This document shows, piece after piece, positions 14,432 to 27,235 of a stretch of DNA of 64,000 nucleotides; position 1 is the stretch's first letter; every line of letters begins with the position of its first letter. The stretch lies in contig NC_090185.1 in NCBI RefSeq assembly GCF_024679245.1, forward strand, positions 30,940,670 to 31,004,669, written 5' to 3'. A program made the translations under genes and the position numbers. This DNA comes from Pseudorasbora parva (Eukaryota > Chordata > Actinopteri > Cypriniformes > Gobionidae). The notes under the pieces were generated by a model. That model saw nothing but the letters and a program-made list of their open reading frames with translations. It was not told where the DNA came from and searched no databases.

Positions 14432-15502
14432 GGTAATTATAAATGTACCTACAAAAATTTCTTACAGATGTGATTATATGCAGGTAATTTCTAACCGGTC
14501 AGAAAAAGTTTAAAAGTAGTCAAATACTGCGGGAAAACAGTGGACTTGGCAACTCTGGTTGCCCCCAAAAATACGTGGTCACCAATCCCTGAAGCCGAGT
14601 AGTGAACTGAATACCAGAGCTAAAGTGAGAGAAATCTTTCCAGCCAATGCGAAACTCAACCCTCAAACACAAGAGAGTTGCAAAGATACTTCATACTCTA
14701 AACAAAAGTTTTCTGTAGTAAATGCACTGCAAATTATTAGCTTTTTATTAGCTTATTATATTAAGAATATAATTTGCACGTTTACAAATTAGATATTATT
14801 GTAGAGTTAACAAACTGCATATTTGCACTGTGAAAACCTTGCATAATGTGGCAACATGCCCTACTAAAGGGCATACGGGCAAAGTCAGATGATGATTTAT
14901 AATAGTATTTAATTTACATAAAAATTTCATAAAACTTTTAGAAAAAAGGATCAATGGAATTCTATACAATGAAAAAATTATATGATCAATAAGTTATACC
15001 AACATTTGATTTTACATTGTTTTTTATAAGTTATACAAGATTCAACTAATTTTAAGGGGCAGTGTCATGTAATTTAAGTTGAAAATACTTAAACACCTAA
15101 GTTGATTGTACTTAAAAACATTGGAACCTCTAAAAAGTAATGAAGCACCTGATGGAACATTTTAAGGTTCTTTGTAGAATATTCTCTTCTAAGGGTCGGT
15201 TCACACAGAACATGCTTTTGCTGTTGAAAATGTGAGATGCAGGTCAGAAGAATGGAAAAAAGCGCAAGTCTAGAGACATGTTTTTTAAAAGTTGAAGTTA
15301 TTGTAACTTGACGTCTCTCTAATGTGGTTACTTTGAAAAACAATGGAAAAGTAGAGTAGTAAAATGGAATGGAAAAATACGTTCTAAGAGTGTATTAGCC
15401 TATTTTCATATAGACCTATTAATAATTGAACACTTATGAACTACTGATCTATTAGAATTTTGTAAAATTTGGGTCCCACTTTATATTAGGTGTCCTTAAC
15501 TA
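14432..15502. other. Post-array flank and unidentified DNA
   Basis: 14432-14495 (AATTATAAATGTACCTAC, CAGATGTGATTATATGCAGG) continues the dispersed repeat that contains the minisatellite unit. 14525-14580 is a fragment of the 34873 family. 15112-15190 resembles the 27080 family. No gene. Confidence 0.5.
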
Positions 15503-16205
15503 CTCCATCATCCTCAAAAGGTTACATACCCCTTACAGAATCTGCAAAAGGGGAACTATTTTAACAAAATTCGATGCATTAAGAGCCGGGGGTGAAAACT
15601 TTTGACCAGGATGATGTCCAAATTTATCTTATTTTGCTTTAAGATCGTATTATATTTTTCATTTAGTATTGCCCTTCAGAAGCAACCAAAGATACTTGCA
15701 TGGTTTTCCGAAAGACAAATTAAGTGTAATTTACATTTTTCAAAATTCCAAAGTGGAACCCTTTTAGAGAGGGTTCAAATAGAATATGCTGGAAAACTAA
15801 AGAATTTGGAGGACCTGAATTTTTCTGAAGAACTTTAGGCAGTTTAACTGCTCAGGACAAACGAGACTCAAGAACAACCATCATAAGACAAAAAAACAAA
15901 AACAGCCGTGGATCATCAGGGAACGACACACAAAGCCGTGGATATCAGGGAACGACACACACAGCCGTGGATCATCAGGGAACGACACACAAAGCCGTGG
16001 ATATCAGGGAACGACACACACTCACAGTATTGAGAATCAATGGTTCATAAACTTTTGAATGGGGTAATTTTAATAAATTCAGCTTTTTTGTGGACTATAT
16101 GCAAAAACAAAACAAAAAAGATCTAACATATCTTACTGAGGAAAGTACTAAATACAAAAAAGAAAAGCAAATGTAAACTGTATGTAAACTTTTGAGCACA
16201 ACTGT
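15503..16205. mobile_element. Non-autonomous Tc1-like element with internal tandem repeat
   Basis: Left part CTCAAAAGGTTACATACCCC and right end (reversed) CAGTTGTGCTCAAAAGTTTA, followed by ACATACAG, are inverted versions of the same TIR. Internal phrases (GGGTTCAAATAGAATATGCT, CAGTTTAACTGCTCAGGACA) match a common zebrafish-type element. 15903-16021 holds two copies of a 59-bp dimer built of CAGCCGTGGATCATCAGGG units. The left end abuts a CACTTTATATTAGGTGTCC fragment. Confidence 0.7.
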
Positions 16206-16300
16206 ATGTACTAACTACTAACATTTAAATTAACCACTTAATACAATGGACTTATGCATACATGTTTAAAATTGTACTTTTATTTTATTATAATTATCAG

Positions 16301-16490
16301 TAACACTTTATTTTAGTGTCATTGTTACGTTACATGTACTTACCATAGTAGTAACAGTACATTTTTAATATTTACATGCAACTAACCCTCATCCAAACCC
16401 TATAGTTAGTACATTTAGTTACTTATTACTACTTAGTATTTAAATATATAAGTACACTGTAACAATGACACCTTAAAATAAAAAGTGTAA
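16301..16490. mobile_element. Inverted-repeat MITE
   Basis: 190 bp with ends TAACACTTTATTTTAGTGTC and, reversed, TTACACTTTTTATTTTAAGG. Subterminal GTGTCATTGTTAC occurs at both ends. Members of the same family lie at 2577-2948. Confidence 0.8.
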
Positions 16491-16493
16491 CCA

Positions 16494-16720
16494 AACTACC
16501 ATACAGCTGTAATTAGTTTATGTAATTCCGACTATAGTTACACTATCGACCCTTCCCTTTCCTATTATCCTACGCTTAAACTTACCCAAACCAACACACC
16601 TGTACCTAACTTTACCCATATCACACCTCAATTTTTTTGCAATACAATATCAACACAATAATTACTTATTTTTAGATAATTGTATAGCAGTAAAGCCTAA
16701 TATAAAGTGGAACCAAAGAT
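16494..16720 (-). repeat. Dispersed repeat holding one ancestral unit of the 42-bp minisatellite
   Basis: Read on the minus strand it starts near GGTTCCACTTTATATTAGGC. It then contains ATATGGGTAAAGTTAGGTAC, CAGGTGTGTTGGTTTGGGTA and AGTTTAAGCG (16568-16622), then GTGTAACTATA and a degenerate tail. The middle corresponds to one unit of the array at 9124-14431. The CACTTTATATTAGG end also occurs at 8128 and 15476, marking further fragments of the family. Confidence 0.8.
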
Positions 16721-18109
16721 GTCTACTGATTGTTTGTTAATTAATAGTTTTACATCACAGTCATTACTAAAACACTTTCTTTAAAAAAATTTAAAAAAAA
16801 CCTACAGGTGATTTTGATAATCTTGCAATCCACTTATTTCTTATTTTCCACTGTAATATTAGGTGGTATAGTTTTGTAATGCTCCACATGGCCTGCCATA
16901 AACAGCCTGTCGTACACAAGCGCCCCAGCATCCAATTCCCAGCGAGGTGCCAATGTGACAGATTTACAGCCAGCCAACTGTTGGCATTGAGTACGGACGA
17001 CACAACAACCAGCATTTCAGATTCTTTTCCCTTTTTTAGCCACACAGGGCCACTGGACTCTCAATACCTTCTGATGGGGAACAACATGACTGATATTAAA
17101 CTAGACCTTTATTCTGATGCCAAAACAAAGGAGTAGAGGTAAACCAGCACTGCGTGTCTGGAGAACTGTATTTAAAGGCAACATACTTCAACAAATTAAG
17201 TGAATAAGGAAAACACACTTATGCCAAAATTTACAAGATGTATATTACATATAAACCGCAATCTAAAAAGTTGCGAAACAAACATGCACTTCAATAAAAG
17301 GTTATATGAAATTAACTGAACGAAAAAAAAGGAATAAAAAAAGCAATTCATGAAGGTTTAAGTTGGTCCCTGACAAAGTGTCATTTCAAAATGACTGATT
17401 TCATTCTTTGCCATGAGCAGATAAAAAGGTAAATCCACTAGATGGTGCTGACAGATTTCCCACCGTCACCAAAGCATCCGAGACATTAATTGTGTACTCT
17501 GATCCACATCCGGCCTAATGAGGGCAGTGTGCACTGGAAGACAAATGTGCTGGTTTCACCGTGAGAGAGAAATCTCACACCTCAACTGACTGTTGGTTTC
17601 TACAGCTCAGGTTCTTCATTACAGTGCGAGTCTATGGAAATATATCTTCATTGCAAAAAATCACAAATTGATAAGAAATGTAAAGGCACTCTCCTTATTT
17701 TGAGGATGTAGCACAAGCAGGGTGGGATGTCCGCCATTGAAAAGAAACAACTGAATTTTGTCGCATTTTGATATTGAACTATCGAAAACAGAAAAAGGTG
17801 GACATCACATAAATTCAATTATTCTTAGGCCCTTCTGTATGAGCAACTGTGAGTTTGATCTCTTAAATAATAATAATCGGTCGAAGCATGGGCCTTATGA
17901 GAAATATCTGTTATTCAAAATTAGCATACGTGTTAGCTGTTTATTCACATTTTGAAGATTTTATTTGTTATATTTTCAGTTGCAGTGATTTTGCCATTTT
18001 CATTAGTTTTGGTTTTCATTTTACCATTTATGTTTTAATTATTTTTATTCAGTTCAGTTTTCATTTTTATAGTTTATTTTCTGTAATTGTATTGCTTCAA
18101 CTTGTTTCA
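16721..18109. other. No gene seen
   Basis: 17380-17640 is repeat-free with mixed composition (possible conserved non-coding DNA). The remainder is AT-rich and unidentified. Confidence 0.4.
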
Positions 18110-18117
18110 GTAGTTAC

Positions 18118-18412
18118 CATGGGCGAGGCTAGCCCCTTTTTAGGGGTGCTTCAGCACCCCTAAAACTTGGAGTAAGAAATTGTGTTATTAAAAAAATGTT
18201 GTAGTCTTTTACACGGTTAAATAATGTCCAAAACATACTCCGTAGTTTGTGGTTTAAAATGTATGTGTTAAGGAGGAAAATGAAAACATCCCCGCATAGC
18301 AAATGGTGTCATCCTCTTCTCTTCTCTAGGGTATGTGTGTCTCCAGGTTGGTGGCAGTGGGGCTCATTGGGTGCTCAGCACCCCTAAAGCTCTGACCCTA
18401 GAATCGCCCCTG
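18118..18412. mobile_element. hAT-like non-autonomous element with 8-bp target duplication
   Basis: 295 bp starting CATGGGCGAGGCTAG and ending in the reverse of CAGGGGCGATTCTAG, flanked by perfect GTAGTTAC at 18110-18117 and 18413-18420. CAGGGGCG-type ends and an 8-bp duplication are typical of hAT. Subterminal TTAGGGGTGCT..AGCACCCCTAA boxes occur at both ends. No coding capacity. Confidence 0.85.
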
Positions 18413-21400
18413 GTAGTTACAAAGGATATTCAATTTAGTATCTATATTCATTCCAGAGTTTTTAATTAACAAAAGTTAAGCGTTTTAATTGATGATGATA
18501 ATGCTGGTGTAGTGTTTTTGATTATTATATAGTTGTGAAATGTCTTCCATTTAAATAAGTACATTATGGTGTAATTTCCGTTAAAATTCTATATAGCGAT
18601 AATGTATATTAACACTATCCATAATTTTTAACTTCATAAGGGAATTATATATATATAATTTTTATTATTATTATTATTATATTTTATTCATATGTCCTAA
18701 GTGGACACCAGGACTCAAAAAAGTCAAATGACATGAAATGACATGTATAGGCAAAAATAATAGTTATCTAGGGATTTTTTTTTTAAACCAAACTTTGTTT
18801 AAAGATGAATTTAAAATCTGTTATGAAATATATAACAGAAGGAATTGATAAACCATTTTACAATATGTGGGTAAAATAGCCATAAATGTTTTTTTCCAGT
18901 CAGTTTAATGTCTAATAAATTATTTGCATATATTAATGTGTTCTTGGAGCAACATGTAATGAAAAAAAGAGTAATATATGGCAACATTTTCATAAAAATA
19001 TCTAATATTTTATGAGAAAATATTGATTTGTAATTTCTTTCTCTATTCACTTGTGTCTCCCAGAATGCCTGATGAAAGCAATACCTCTTATCTCAAAAGC
19101 TATATTTTGACTAGAAACCCCATAACTTTTTTCTGAGATGTTGATTTATAACAAAAAAGCATTTAAAAAGTAGTCAATTTTAAACAATAATTACAAAATA
19201 TTACATTTTCATAGGAGTGTTACTTTTTATAATTCAGTCATTTTAAAAGAAAGGAGAATTTATTGTCCTGGTGAAAGCTCAAAGCAAATAGTATATCTGA
19301 AAAGCCGTGGATGTGCTCTTTACAGGACATTAGACTTAAAACTGTGTATGAGAAAAGTTCACTATCAAATCTATTCAAATAAAATCTCCTTGTAAGCTTA
19401 TTAATCCACAAGGAAAAATATTCTTTATAAAATTGATATAACCGTTATGTCTGTTGAAAGTACAGACCAACTTTGATTTCTCATATCTCTTGCCAAAAGG
19501 AATTGAGTTTTCTCTACTAAAACTCAATTGCCATTTGGTGTGCATCCATTCAAATCTGGCACAACAAATCAGATTTGTAGTTTTTATAATCATTATAGAG
19601 GTTAAATGCAATATCGTGGCATAACATTAAAAAATATAGTAAACGGAAATGTGAAGTACGCTAATAATTTCAAAGTAGCTTTCAATAAATCACTCCGGCA
19701 TTAACAACCTTTCAGCAAACGCAGCCTATGCCACTTAGGGCTGTAGGGAGTGTCTGAGCCAAACGCAGCCGAGGAGAGAGTGATTTACAGTATTCTGGTC
19801 TGGTGTGACCCAAACCACAGTCTAGTCCAAGAGCGGACCATAATCACAGGCATCTGTGCTGCAGAAGCGTCACAACCAGCAAACACGCAACCCATAGGGA
19901 GCATTTGTTAAAAGGTCCATATTTAGTCACAGCACATGGTGACTTTTACAAGCTTTTCCAAAGGAAGAAACCGATCATGTAAACAATAGGGCATTGTGTC
20001 CCTCAGATAACCACCTAATTCCCACATACAAGTTGTGTCAGCACAGAAATAAAATGTTAAGACTGGTTTAGTGCCTACTAAATTCTCAGAGTTACATGCT
20101 TTCAGCCTTTGGACAAGAAACACAGGCTGTGTTCCAAAACCAAAGCGATCTCATGAGAAAAAGTATTTTGTGCAGTGGCATTTTCATATGAATTTTTACG
20201 ATGCGATTAATATAGACAGATTTATAATAAAAAAAATTCTTTTAAAGCAACCCTGAAGGTCCAACTATGTAACCGAACCCTCAGTGGGGAGTAAACCGAT
20301 TGCACTAAAATGTACAAATGAGATCGTATGAATTCGCAATCAAATCGGCAAAGTGTAAAATAGTTACAAAACGTCATGAGATTCTGTAGTCCAAAACTTA
20401 GTGAGCTGCTTATGCAATTTTTTTTTTTTCAAAACAAAGGGCATGGCAGAAATTTAGGGCCAGATTTAATAACAGCTTGCGAGAGTGCAAACCGTCTTTT
20501 GGCTTAAAAAAACAAACAAACAAAAAAACACTGTCAGGATTTACTAAAGACACGCATTGAAAAGACTTGGGCATCAGGTATTTTTGCATTTGTAGGAGTT
20601 TCGTTTTCAGATGCAACATTTATGGGACGAAAGTATTTACATGAATCATGCAAGGTGATTTGCTAAGGTTTGCGCTCATTCATTTACTGGTATTTGCATC
20701 ATTATTTACCTCCTAAAAAAGCATGTCTTGAACCAGACCTTAATTTGCGCTGCTCTTGGTAGATTGCATTTGTCATTATGGAAATGATCCGGCTGCGCCT
20801 GTGTTTTCATTTCTGTCTCATCACTAGATCACACGCTGAACTTTACGCTTCCATCTGTGTTGGGAATTGCGCTCACGCTAATTTAGTAATTCCGGCCATT
20901 ATGGTTTAATTATTTCCCCACAATGTTGTTGAAACTAGCTATACTGTTTGCTAGCCTGGCATAATGACCTCATGTCCATTCATTCTTCCCACCATTTATT
21001 CTGAGGGTATGGCCGGTTGTTTTCCACATAATCCATTTTCTTTCAATTTTTCAACCTGCATGTAACGCCACTCGCAGTTCAAAATGCTTATGCTACATAT
21101 AGTCATACATTGTGTGAGTTGCACTTCTTTCATAAGTTGTATACAGTTTTAAAGAAGGTAAGGGTGTGTGTGTGTGTATATATATATATACATATCATTC
21201 GAATATACTCCCAAGTTTCTACTGATAAAAAGCCATATGCTAAATCGCTGAAGTAACCTGACAGCCCTACTTTTGATTTAATCATCAGTAAATTCCATTT
21301 TTATTCCATCCACATTTACCATGACGTGGTAATCCTGGCCCTAATTTGACCATGTTGTCTAGCTTAGCGACATGCTAACATCCACTGGAATCAGTTACAA

Positions 21401-22227
21401 GATTGTTATTTATGAGGCAGCTCTAAATCGGTCACTTGCACTGTTTTATTTCAGGATGCTGCCTATATAGGCGGCGCGGCTACTCACTAGGTTTTGGAAC
21501 GGACTTTCTAACAGCATGTCCAATGTTCCCTTCTGTCTGACTGTTCTTGGACACACTACACCCGTTTGATTGGTCAGTTTGGGCAGTGGAGGTCTCTGGC
21601 TCTAACCCCTGTGCTGACAGCCACAGGAAAAAGACGCCCACCTACCTGCAGGTTGCTGACAGTACATGTCACAGCACGTGCTGAGGGCAGAGGCCAGATG
21701 ATTGCAGAGCTTTTGGCTCTGGGACCACCAGCCTAAGAATATTCTAAGTCCAGCCAGCTCAGCACATCATTATGTGGACTACATTCAACATTCACACACT
21801 CAGGCCAAAACAGACGGCCTTCAATCTGTTCAGCATGGTCTAATCCAGTACACACACACACACAAAAACAAACAAAGACAAACACTCTTCAAAAAATTAA
21901 AAGATTGTCTTTTCAGGATGTGCACTTCCACCACCTTCTAAAAAATATTCAAAAGAACATATGGCATGATTCCCACGTCTGGAACATACAGCAATGTAAC
22001 CCTATAAAGCCTACTATGGCCTCTAAATTATCAACAATCAAAACTGCTGGAAAACCTGTTGTGTTTGTGGAATTATACTAAAATGCCTTTTAGTATAATT
22101 CCACAAACATCCACCTTCAGGTCATGGTTCATGCGTCTTTTTTAAACGGAGCCCCTAAGGAGACATGGTGGTAGAAAAAAATACGGGATGGGAGGAAAAA
22201 AAGTAAAAAGTCCATGCTTTTGGTTTT
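18413..22227. other. No gene; part dispersed repeat
   Basis: About 20450-20900 matches a repeat beginning GGGCCAGATTTAATAACAGC with several TTTGCGC/GCGCTG boxes. 21164-21190 is a short (GT)n(TA)n. The rest is unidentified AT-rich DNA; 21540-21700 is unique-looking. Confidence 0.45.
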
Positions 22228-22455
22228 GCGCTCCCCTGAGAAAGTTTGCGTAAATGCTAAAAATATTTGTTTCCCGGAGAAAAGCATTTGTTTACAAAAT
22301 GGAGAAACTTCCAAGAAAATGGCCGTTTACTCAAAAAATGTTTGCGATTCCCAGAGAAACTGCGCTCACTCAAAAAAGATTTACTTTTCCTAAAGAAACA
22401 TTGCATTTGTTCGCAAAATTTTTGTGTTCCCTGAGAAACTTTGCGTCAGCTTAAA
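22228..22455. repeat. Degenerate tandem repeat
   Basis: Variants of TTTGCGTTCCCTGAGAAACT recur about every 30-60 bases (22230, 22265, 22345, 22385, 22425). Related arrays occur widely in fish. Confidence 0.6.
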
Positions 22456-24934
22456 AAAAAAAGAAGCTATTTCCCCTAATGGTTTTTATTTTGTTATTAA
22501 TATTTAAAGAAGAACACTTACTGAACTGAAAAAACTTTTAAAAAAAATATGTTTTTAGAAAAATTATGTTAAAATAAGATACATCAAGAAGATTTCCATG
22601 CCAAAGGCAGCAGGGCCTCAGAGCCCTGAGGTCAAATTATCTGATATTTTAAGAGACTTACTGACCTTGACACACAGTCATGAGTCTCATGTGTGATGGT
22701 TGTACAATGAGACTTTTTAAATGTTAATAAATAATTTTAATTGTTAGGTGAGCTATTCCTTTAAAGGAGGTCTGTGAGGCAGGGTGTAAATTTTCGTGTT
22801 GACTAGGCAGAACCAAAATAGATTAATTGGCCGATTTGCATGCTAACCGGTTTTGAAATGCAGCTCATTGCAATGTCACAGTAAATCAAGTTGATATAAG
22901 AGAGCATTTTCATCTCTGTATTCATAAAGTGGACTTCACAACCATGACTTTCAGAAGCTTTGGGTGATGTTTCCAAACATACCGTAAGCAGATTTAATCT
23001 GAGTACAGGACAACATACTCAAGGCATCCATTCCAGCATTCTTTGCCCCCAGCACCCCACACTACGCCCCCTGACCGCCCCAACTACCACCACCCTGTGA
23101 GCGAGCAGTCCAGAGCTTGCGTAGCATTTTACCATCTGTCAGCACCACCAGCCTGTGGATGCCAATCACGCCCTGTCACTCCCCAGCGATACGGCCTTCC
23201 TCAGCCAATGGCTGCAAAGTACTACCTAGAAACATGTCCTCTCCTGCCAATCAGGGTGCAATGCCTCATCCACCTGTCTCTGTCCTCACATGGAAATCTA
23301 TGCCTGCCCAAATGCACTTACATGCACTCGCCTTCTAAGACACAAGTTCCTCTTCAGATATCTTTTGTGATTGAATGCAAAAAAAGAGGACTTGTGCTCC
23401 TGAAGATCTAACTTCCTCCATAGTCCTAAATCAACTGGTGCATTCAAGTCATGTCAGAAAGGTCGTATTTATGATTTAATCTCACATTAACACCACTACA
23501 AAAGTTATAATGGCTGCATAATTTTTTAATGTAAAATAACCCTAGTTTTGTACAGTTACATACAATGACTCACTTTACAGCACCATCATAAATTGCATAA
23601 AAGCTAAAACAAACCCCACGCACATTTAGAATTTTTTTTTTATTTTTTTTTAGAAAAGGTACATTGCCATCTTGCTACAACCAAAGTAATTTGAACACAA
23701 CTAACATCATAATTATGACTTTCCAACTCGTAAATGCAAACTTCCCCGGAGCATCAAACGCACCAAATGATAACGATTCGCTGACACTTCATCACAAATG
23801 TTGTCTGATCAAACATAATAATTGAAATCGTACGATCAACTTTATGTAGAAAAGGTACATCGCCATCTTGTTCCAACCCAAAAGATGTTACTACACCTAA
23901 TATGGTTTTTATGACTTCCCAAATCACATAGGAACTTCCAAGGAGAACTTGAATTCAACATATCTCACCTGAGCAAAGTAATACTTGCAGAAAGATAGCC
24001 TTCCATTAGCTGAAAACAGTCTCAAACTGTTATATCAAAACATTTTAGTTTATTTGTTATTTGCTAGCTTTTCTACTTTGGTTTGTAGCATTTGGCTTTT
24101 TCTAGTGTAAGTGTGATAATCATTTCCAATGATTTCAATCAAGTATAGCAATAGTAGCGCGCTGTGAAATACTACCGATGATTAATTTAATGCATTCTTA
24201 CTCAATTTTATTTTTTTTAACTTTCTTTAAAAATATTTGTACCCCAAACTTTTGAAAGGAAGTGTACATGTAAATGGCAGCAATACTATGTATGCTTTGT
24301 TCTTACAGTAGCAGTTCTTTGACTACTGGGATGATGGAATATGTAACATTAAATTGTCAGCACATCAGTGAAGACAAATTGATAGAAACTGGCTTTATTT
24401 CAAGCATTGAAATACATTTCTAACCATTAAAGATAAAGCTGGATCCATTAAAGTCATAGCCAAATCCCACATTACAGAATATCTATTCTATAATTTCTCT
24501 CAGCAAGATGCAATTAAGAAGAAAAATAATAAGGCATGTGGCCACATGTGCGCGCCACAGAACGGAAACTAGTTTATGAAATAGCCATTACATTAATGAC
24601 TGCAAATACAGAAGAGTCCAGTAACACTGTGAACAGCTGCCACATACTCAAGGCAGTTGGATGAGCTGTGTGAAAATCATAAGAAAGAAGGGGCCACATT
24701 GGTGTTTTATCCCTATTGGATTCAATAAAGACACGCAAACTATCAGAGAAGACAAATGAGGAAGTGGAGGATGAAACTACTGTGACTTTTCCGCTGTTAA
24801 GCCATTACACGCATGCACTGCTGGCAAAAAGACAAGACACCACAGCTGTAAGAAGCCGGGACAGAGTTTGTTCCAGTGTAGAAAGACTTATTATCAAGAA
24901 TATACTTGAAGAGCTCAATTCCTCTGACAAACAC
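22456..24934. other. No gene seen
   Basis: Open frames around 23043-23411 are unlike any protein I know. 22735-22770 is a fragment of the GGTGAACTATTCCTTTAA repeat. A 50-bp phrase, AGAAAAGGTACATNGCCATC, occurs at about 23652 and 23848 as diverged direct copies. Confidence 0.45.
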
Positions 24935-25140
24935 AAAAGAAGATATTTTGGAAAAATGTCTCTGTCTTTTTGCCCATACAGTGTTGTTTTGGACTGCATT
25001 GGCTTTCATTCTATGGACAAAAAAAATACATTTTTCAAAATATCTTCTTTTGATTTCTGCAGATTAAGTCAATTAACATCAGTAAGTTACCCTATGGAAT
25101 GGAATCAATTTTAATTTTCAGGTGAACTATCCCCTTAAAA
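24935..25140. repeat. Inverted-repeat MITE fragment
   Basis: AAAAGAAGATATTTTGGAAA near 24938 is inverted at 25030-25052 (CATTTTTCAAAATATCTTCT). The copy ends GGTGAACTATCCCCTTAA, a motif repeated with changes near 22750 and 26570. Confidence 0.65.
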
Positions 25141-25179
25141 GCCTGTTCACAGAAAGATGATATAATATGCAAGCAGACA

Positions 25180-25890
25180 TTATCGGGGCCAAGCACAAAA
25201 AGGAACAATGTAACATGCAAGCATGTGTGGGAGCTTCAGAAAAAGGGCAATAAGAAAAAAAGTCTTTTTTTTCCATATCTTCTGACCAGTAGGTGGCGCT
25301 GTGCCAAAGCACTGCACGTAGCCTCGGGTCATGCTTAGGATGACTTGTACCAAATTTGGTCTGAATATGCTAAAGCGTTGCGGAGATATAGCTTTGCGTC
25401 CAGTTTGGTGCACACTATTGTTCATGCATTATTCAGGAACGTTTGGGTATTTCAATGCTTTGGGTATGCTTTTAATAACTTTTTGCCAACATGGTCTGAA
25501 GATGTTCAATTTACATGAAATCGGGCAAAACGTTTAGGTATGAAAAAGTACTTTTTTGGTAGAGAAATTGTCACGATGTAAATTGACGTATAGGGACCAA
25601 GCGAACAGCTTGAGTCAAGGAATTAAAGGAAAACTATTTTTTTAAACCCGTTTGGTTCACAAGTTCCTAGCATAAATGTATGTGAAACGTTGGATAGTTG
25701 GTGGCGCTAAAGGGATTAAGTTAGAAACTCCAAATTAGTTGTGGTGAATGTTTGGACTGACCTTTCATTGTGCCAAAGTTCACAACTTTTTACCATACGG
25801 TTCTATGGGCTGCTATAGACTCCCATGTTGGAGGAGGAAGAGGAGAAAGAAGAAAACTAACGTATACAATAGGTGCATACCAATAGCAGA
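25180..25890. repeat. Dispersed cyprinid repeat copy
   Basis: Recognisable phrases in order: GGGGCCAAGCACAAAAAGG, AGTAGGTGGCGCTGTGCC, TTGCGGAGATATAGC, GTTGGTGGCGCTAAAGGG and ACAATAGGTGCATACC near the end. I have met this family as a repeat in cyprinid genomes but cannot classify it. No intact frame. Confidence 0.55.
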
Positions 25891-26303
25891 GTTCAGACCA
25901 CAACAATAACGATTACACAGAGAAATTAGATCATTAGAAACACTTTCACAATGATTTTAGCTGATAAATGATAAAAACAATGGCAGCCAGTCAGAATCCA
26001 TCCTGCTTTAAGCATGAGCATTTAAAGTGGCAGATGACAAAACTGCAGCCTGCTTATAACAGAATGTGGAAGGGCAGAAGAATGTGGAAAACAAAAAGTC
26101 ACAATTAGAATTTTAAAATTAAGTTTTAAAGAAAATTGTCAGAGGATTTCATAAGTGGAGTCAGAGTTCAGTCTTCTGCTGGATTTCGACTCTCTTATGA
26201 ACGCACGTGTGGCCGTTGCTGGATCCCATTCATTGTAATTTAGAAAGTTATAAATATGGAGTTTTTTTCTCAAAAAGCAATTGCTTCACTTTAGAAGACA
26301 TGT

Positions 26304-26413
26304 AGGATGGATGGATGGATGGATGGATGGATGGATGGATGGATGGATGGATGGATGGATGGATGGATGGATGGATGGATGGATTTATGGATGGATGGGT
26401 GGGTGGATGGATG
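26304..26413. repeat. (GGAT)n microsatellite
   Basis: About 80 bp of perfect GGAT units followed by a degenerate part with TTAT and GGGT variants. Confidence 0.97.
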
Positions 26414-26765
26414 GGCTTTTTGGAGCTTGGGCACTATTCACTCCCGTTATAAAGCTTGGAAGAGCCAGGATATTTATATATCTCTGATTGAGTTTGGCTG
26501 AAATAAAGTCATATAAACATAGGATTGCTTGAGGGTGAGTAAATTATAGGATACTTTTCATTTTTGGGTGAACCATTCCTTTAAGGCATGTTGCTGGTGA
26601 AGTTCACACATACACGCACAATGAGCTTGCACTTTGCACTTCTTTAAATAAGCCCTATTAAAATAAAGTTAGTGCAGCAGTAAAGCCTGAAAATATCACT
26701 GTTTGGCAGACTGCCTGCTTCAGTCAAGTAACAGCCATATCTGAATCATCCCAGACTTGTGCACG

Positions 26766-26893
<128 letters not shown>

Positions 26894-27079
26894 CTAAATA
26901 GAAAATGGAAAAAATAATTGTAAAAAGAAAAACACGTGTTTGGTTTTGGGTAATATACATAAAATAGAACATTATTTAAATTAATAAAACATTCTTGTTC
27001 TTTTACAAAATGAGGATGTCCTGTGCGTACATCACACATACCTACAGTTAATTGTTAACTACAATGTTAAAAATAATGC

Positions 27080-27235
27080 GGTTCTTTTTTGGTCGATTGA
27101 TAGAACCATGAAGAATCCACAGAAACGCTGCCTTCCATAAAAGATTATTTAAAGTGACAAGGGGTTCCTGGGGAAACCAAAAGTGTTTCTGTGATGGCAC
27201 TGCTCTTAAAACCCCATTTAGGAACCTCTATTTGT
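27080..27235. repeat. Dispersed MITE-like repeat
   Basis: GGTTCTTTTTTGGTCGATTG and the phrases AGAACCATGAAGAATCC and AAACCCCATTTAGGAACC match the fish family built of GGTTC/GAACC boxes. A fragment of the same kind lies at 15112-15190. Confidence 0.6.

Noticed and set aside
24716..25114. 132-residue open frame
   Set aside because: Its second half lies in an inverted-repeat element shared with other loci; no protein similarity recognised.
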